From an uncultured Eubacteriales bacterium (GTDB taxonomy: Bacteria > Bacillota > Clostridia > Lachnospirales > Lachnospiraceae), in the NCBI GenBank assembly GCA_900313765.1, contig OMSN01000078.1, positions 1 through 7,187 on the forward strand: a stretch of 7,187 nucleotides of DNA. The letters run 5' to 3'. The position numbers were made by a program, and so were the translations under genes. The notes under the pieces are model-generated. The model searched no databases. It had not been told where the DNA came from and was given only the letters and a program-made list of their open reading frames with translations. Shown here piece by piece: positions 5,528-7,187 of the stretch (positions within the stretch are counted from its first letter, which is position 1; each line of letters starts with the position of its first letter).

Positions 5528-6646
5528 GTGGAGACAAGACCGTATGTTGACTGGGAAACAATGAATTCGTTTATGATTGACGTTTTCAAGGCTTACGGGG
5601 TACCGGAGGAAGACGCTGCGATCTGTACAGACGTGCTTCTGGAATCAGACCGCAGAGGAATAGAGAGTCATGGCTGCAACCGGTTCAAACCAATCTATCT
5701 GGACCGTATTGAAAACGGGACACTTCTGCCGGTGACGAAGCTGGATATCGTGAAGGAGACGCCTACAACGGTTGTTATGGACGCCAATAACGGTATGGGT
5801 ATGGTGGCCAGCTGGCATATGATGAAGATGCTGATTGAGAAAGCGTCAAAGTACGGGATGGCCGGAGGAACGATCTATAACTCTACGCATTACGGAATCG
5901 CCGGCTACTGGACAACGATGGCTGAGAAGGCGGGGATGATCGGAATCTCAGGAACCAATGCGAGGCCCTCCGTAGCGCCGACCTTCGGCGTGGAACCTAT
6001 GATGGGCACCAATCCGCTGACATTCACCATGCCTACGGATGAAGAGTTTCCGGTCAATTTTGACTGCGCTACCAGCATTGTGCAGAATGGAAAGATCGAG
6101 TTCTATGAACGAAACGGTGAGCCGACTCCTGCGGGACTGGTGGTGACAGAAGATGGCAATACACTGACCGATTCGGGGACGATCCTCAGAGAAATGAGAG
6201 CCGGACACTGTGCTCTGCTTCCGATCGGAGGACTGGGGGAAAAGACCGGCGGCTATAAGGGGTATGGATTCACCATGATCGTAGAGATCCTGTCCGCCGC
6301 ACTCGCCGGAGGACCTTTTATGAAGGAACTGAGCGGAAAGAACCCGGATGGCACCAACCGAATGTACCGGCTGGGGCATTTCTTCTTTGTCATTAATCCG
6401 GAATTCTTCGGCGGTCTGGATGTCTTTAAAAAGACAGCCGGCGATATCTGCCGCACGCTTCGTGAATCCAGAAAGGCGCCGGGTGCGGAGCGTATCTACA
6501 CTGCCGGAGAGAAAGAATGGCTGGCATGGCAGGAGAGGAAAGACAAAGGAGTACCTGTCGGAGAGGCGATCCAGAAAGAACTCACCGGACTGAGAGACAG
6601 ATTCCACCTTCCTTACAGATTCTCCTTCGAAGAAGACACAGAATAA
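5528..6646 (+). CDS. LDH2/malate-ureidoglycolate dehydrogenase family NAD(P)H oxidoreductase
   Basis: A 372-residue cytoplasmic oxidoreductase of the LDH2 family, which contains AllD (ureidoglycolate), YiaK (2,3-diketogulonate) and some malate or lactate dehydrogenases. These reduce 2-oxo acids or oxidise 2-hydroxy acids with NAD(P)H. Family marks: ESHGCNRF (46-53, the SHGxxR motif with H48 and R52), NSTHYGIAGYW (118-128; H121 is the expected catalytic His), TNARPSVAPTFG (143-154), GTNPL (160-164), DCATS (179-183) and GGYKGYG (241-247). It is longer than YiaK (about 332) or AllD (about 349), chiefly through a C-terminal tail after about residue 325. Two neighbours can be read as supporting a substrate: the AllA-like cupin suggests an ureido acid, while the kinase and UlaE-type epimerase suggest a diketo sugar acid. 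The sequence does not decide between them. The start is GTG 5528, 40 bases after the 99-residue gene. Confidence 0.92.
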   Translation: METRPYVDWETMNSFMIDVFKAYGVPEEDAAICTDVLLESDRRGIESHGCNRFKPIYLDRIENGTLLPVTKLDIVKETPTTVVMDANNGMGMVASWHMMKMLIEKASKYGMAGGTIYNSTHYGIAGYWTTMAEKAGMIGISGTNARPSVAPTFGVEPMMGTNPLTFTMPTDEEFPVNFDCATSIVQNGKIEFYERNGEPTPAGLVVTEDGNTLTDSGTILREMRAGHCALLPIGGLGEKTGGYKGYGFTMIVEILSAALAGGPFMKELSGKNPDGTNRMYRLGHFFFVINPEFFGGLDVFKKTAGDICRTLRESRKAPGAERIYTAGEKEWLAWQERKDKGVPVGEAIQKELTGLRDRFHLPYRFSFEEDTE

Positions 6647-6651
6647 CGTTA
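6644..6651 (+). other. Convergent stop-codon junction, palindrome TAACGTTA
   Basis: The LDH2 stop (TAA, 6644-6646) and the MFS stop (TAA on the - strand, + strand TTA 6649-6651) are separated by only CG, forming the perfect 8-bp palindrome TAACGTTA. No GC-rich hairpin with a T-run is visible around it, so any terminator must lie inside coding sequence or transcription runs through. Confidence 0.7.
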
Positions 6652-7187
6652 CTGATCGCGGCCTTTCAGACGAATAAGGAGTATAGTACCGCACAGCATC
6701 AGGATCGGGAATACGATCGCGCACAGGATCCCGGTCTTCAGATTATCACCGGCTGCAGATGAGATCAGCCCGACCCAGGTCGGACCGCCGCTGCAGCCGA
6801 CATCTCCGCCAAGAGCCAGCAGTGCGAACATGGCAGTGCCGCCCGTAGGCAGAGCTGCTGCTGCCATGGAGAACGTACCCGGCCACAGGATCCCTACTGA
6901 GAACCCACAGATCCCGCATCCGATAAGGCCGAGGGCAGGCAGGGGTGACAGAGATATGATGAGATAAGAGGCAAGGCACAGCAGAGTGCTTCCGATGATA
7001 CATTTCTTAAGAGGCAGTTTCTCCCCGAGCTTTCCGTAGATCAGACGGGAAGTTCCCATCATGATGGCAAAAAACATAGGTCCGGTCAGGTCCCCGAGGG
7101 TTTTGGTGACTCCGAGTGCCTGTTCGGCAAAGGTGGAAGCCCACTGGCTGACGGCCTGCTCACAGGCACCGGCGCAGATCATGAGAA
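6649..7187 (-). CDS. MFS transporter, C-terminal half (5' end beyond the right edge)
   Basis: 178 residues are visible in a frame that stays open to the right edge, so the ATG at 7182 is most likely internal and the N-terminal half lies outside. Six hydrophobic segments, about TM7-12 of a 12-TM transporter, can be drawn: around CAGACEQAVSQWASTF, GPMFFAIMMGTSRLIYG, IIGSTLLCLASYLIISL, GLIGCGICGFSVGILWPG, AMFALLALGGDVGCSGG, and a last one before the cytoplasmic end LIRLKGRDQ. The CAGACEQ opening and the LTGPMFFAIMMGTSRLIYGKLGEKLPLK section, with its basic loop after TM8, fit MFS proteins common in Clostridia, related to sugar/proton symporters. The gene faces the operon tail to tail, 2 bases from the LDH2 stop, so it is a separate transcription unit. 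It might import the operon's substrate, but the orientation gives no direct support for that. The substrate is unknown. Confidence 0.85.
   Translation of the reverse strand, partial: LMICAGACEQAVSQWASTFAEQALGVTKTLGDLTGPMFFAIMMGTSRLIYGKLGEKLPLKKCIIGSTLLCLASYLIISLSPLPALGLIGCGICGFSVGILWPGTFSMAAAALPTGGTAMFALLALGGDVGCSGGPTWVGLISSAAGDNLKTGILCAIVFPILMLCGTILLIRLKGRDQ

Noticed and set aside
5948..6724. Open frame of about 258 codons on the - strand, opposite the LDH2 gene end.
   Set aside because: It overlaps the LDH2 gene and the convergent transporter gene in the wrong frame, and its composition is that of a shadow.

Overview
The window looks like a catabolic operon from an anaerobic Bacillota (Clostridia, Lachnospiraceae-like) chromosome. 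I infer this from the style of the protein sequences, purine-rich AGGAGG/GGAAAGGA ribosome binding sites, a GC content that looks slightly above 50% by eye, and tight head-to-tail gene packing. The taxonomic call is moderate to weak. No rRNA, tRNA, CRISPR array, insertion sequence or phage gene is visible, and no stretch over 300 bases lacks a gene.

Layout, left to right on the + strand: (1) an FGGY-family carbohydrate kinase cut off at its N-terminus by the left edge; (2) a UlaE/SgbU-type L-xylulose/L-ribulose-5-phosphate 3-epimerase, whose ATG overlaps the kinase stop (TGATG); (3) a 16-codon mini-ORF with a perfect Shine-Dalgarno that ends in an ATGA overlap with (4) a ureidoglycolate-lyase-like cupin; (5) an M29 metallo-aminopeptidase; (6) an enlarged YjbQ/UPF0047 protein, with an ATGA overlap into (7) a thiamine-pyrophosphokinase-like protein; (8) a 99-residue protein I do not recognise; (9) an LDH2/malate-ureidoglycolate-type NAD(P)H oxidoreductase. 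On the - strand, convergent and only 2 bp away, is (10) the C-terminal half of an MFS transporter that runs off the right edge.

The core enzymes (FGGY kinase, UlaE-type epimerase, LDH2 reductase) recall the E. coli yia/sgb and ula pathways for 2,3-diketogulonate, L-xylulose and ascorbate, in which a sugar or sugar acid is reduced, phosphorylated and epimerised into the pentose phosphate pathway. The decarboxylase and 4-epimerase expected for that route are not in this window and could lie further left. The unusual part is the co-directional insertion of an M29 peptidase, an AllA-like cupin, and a translationally coupled YjbQ/TPK-like pair in the same unit. One reading is a catabolic system for a sugar or sugar acid carrying an amide-, ureido- or amino-acid-linked group. 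A second is a sugar operon with its own thiamine-diphosphate supply for transketolase. Both are inferences from gene content; the sequence does not prove either.
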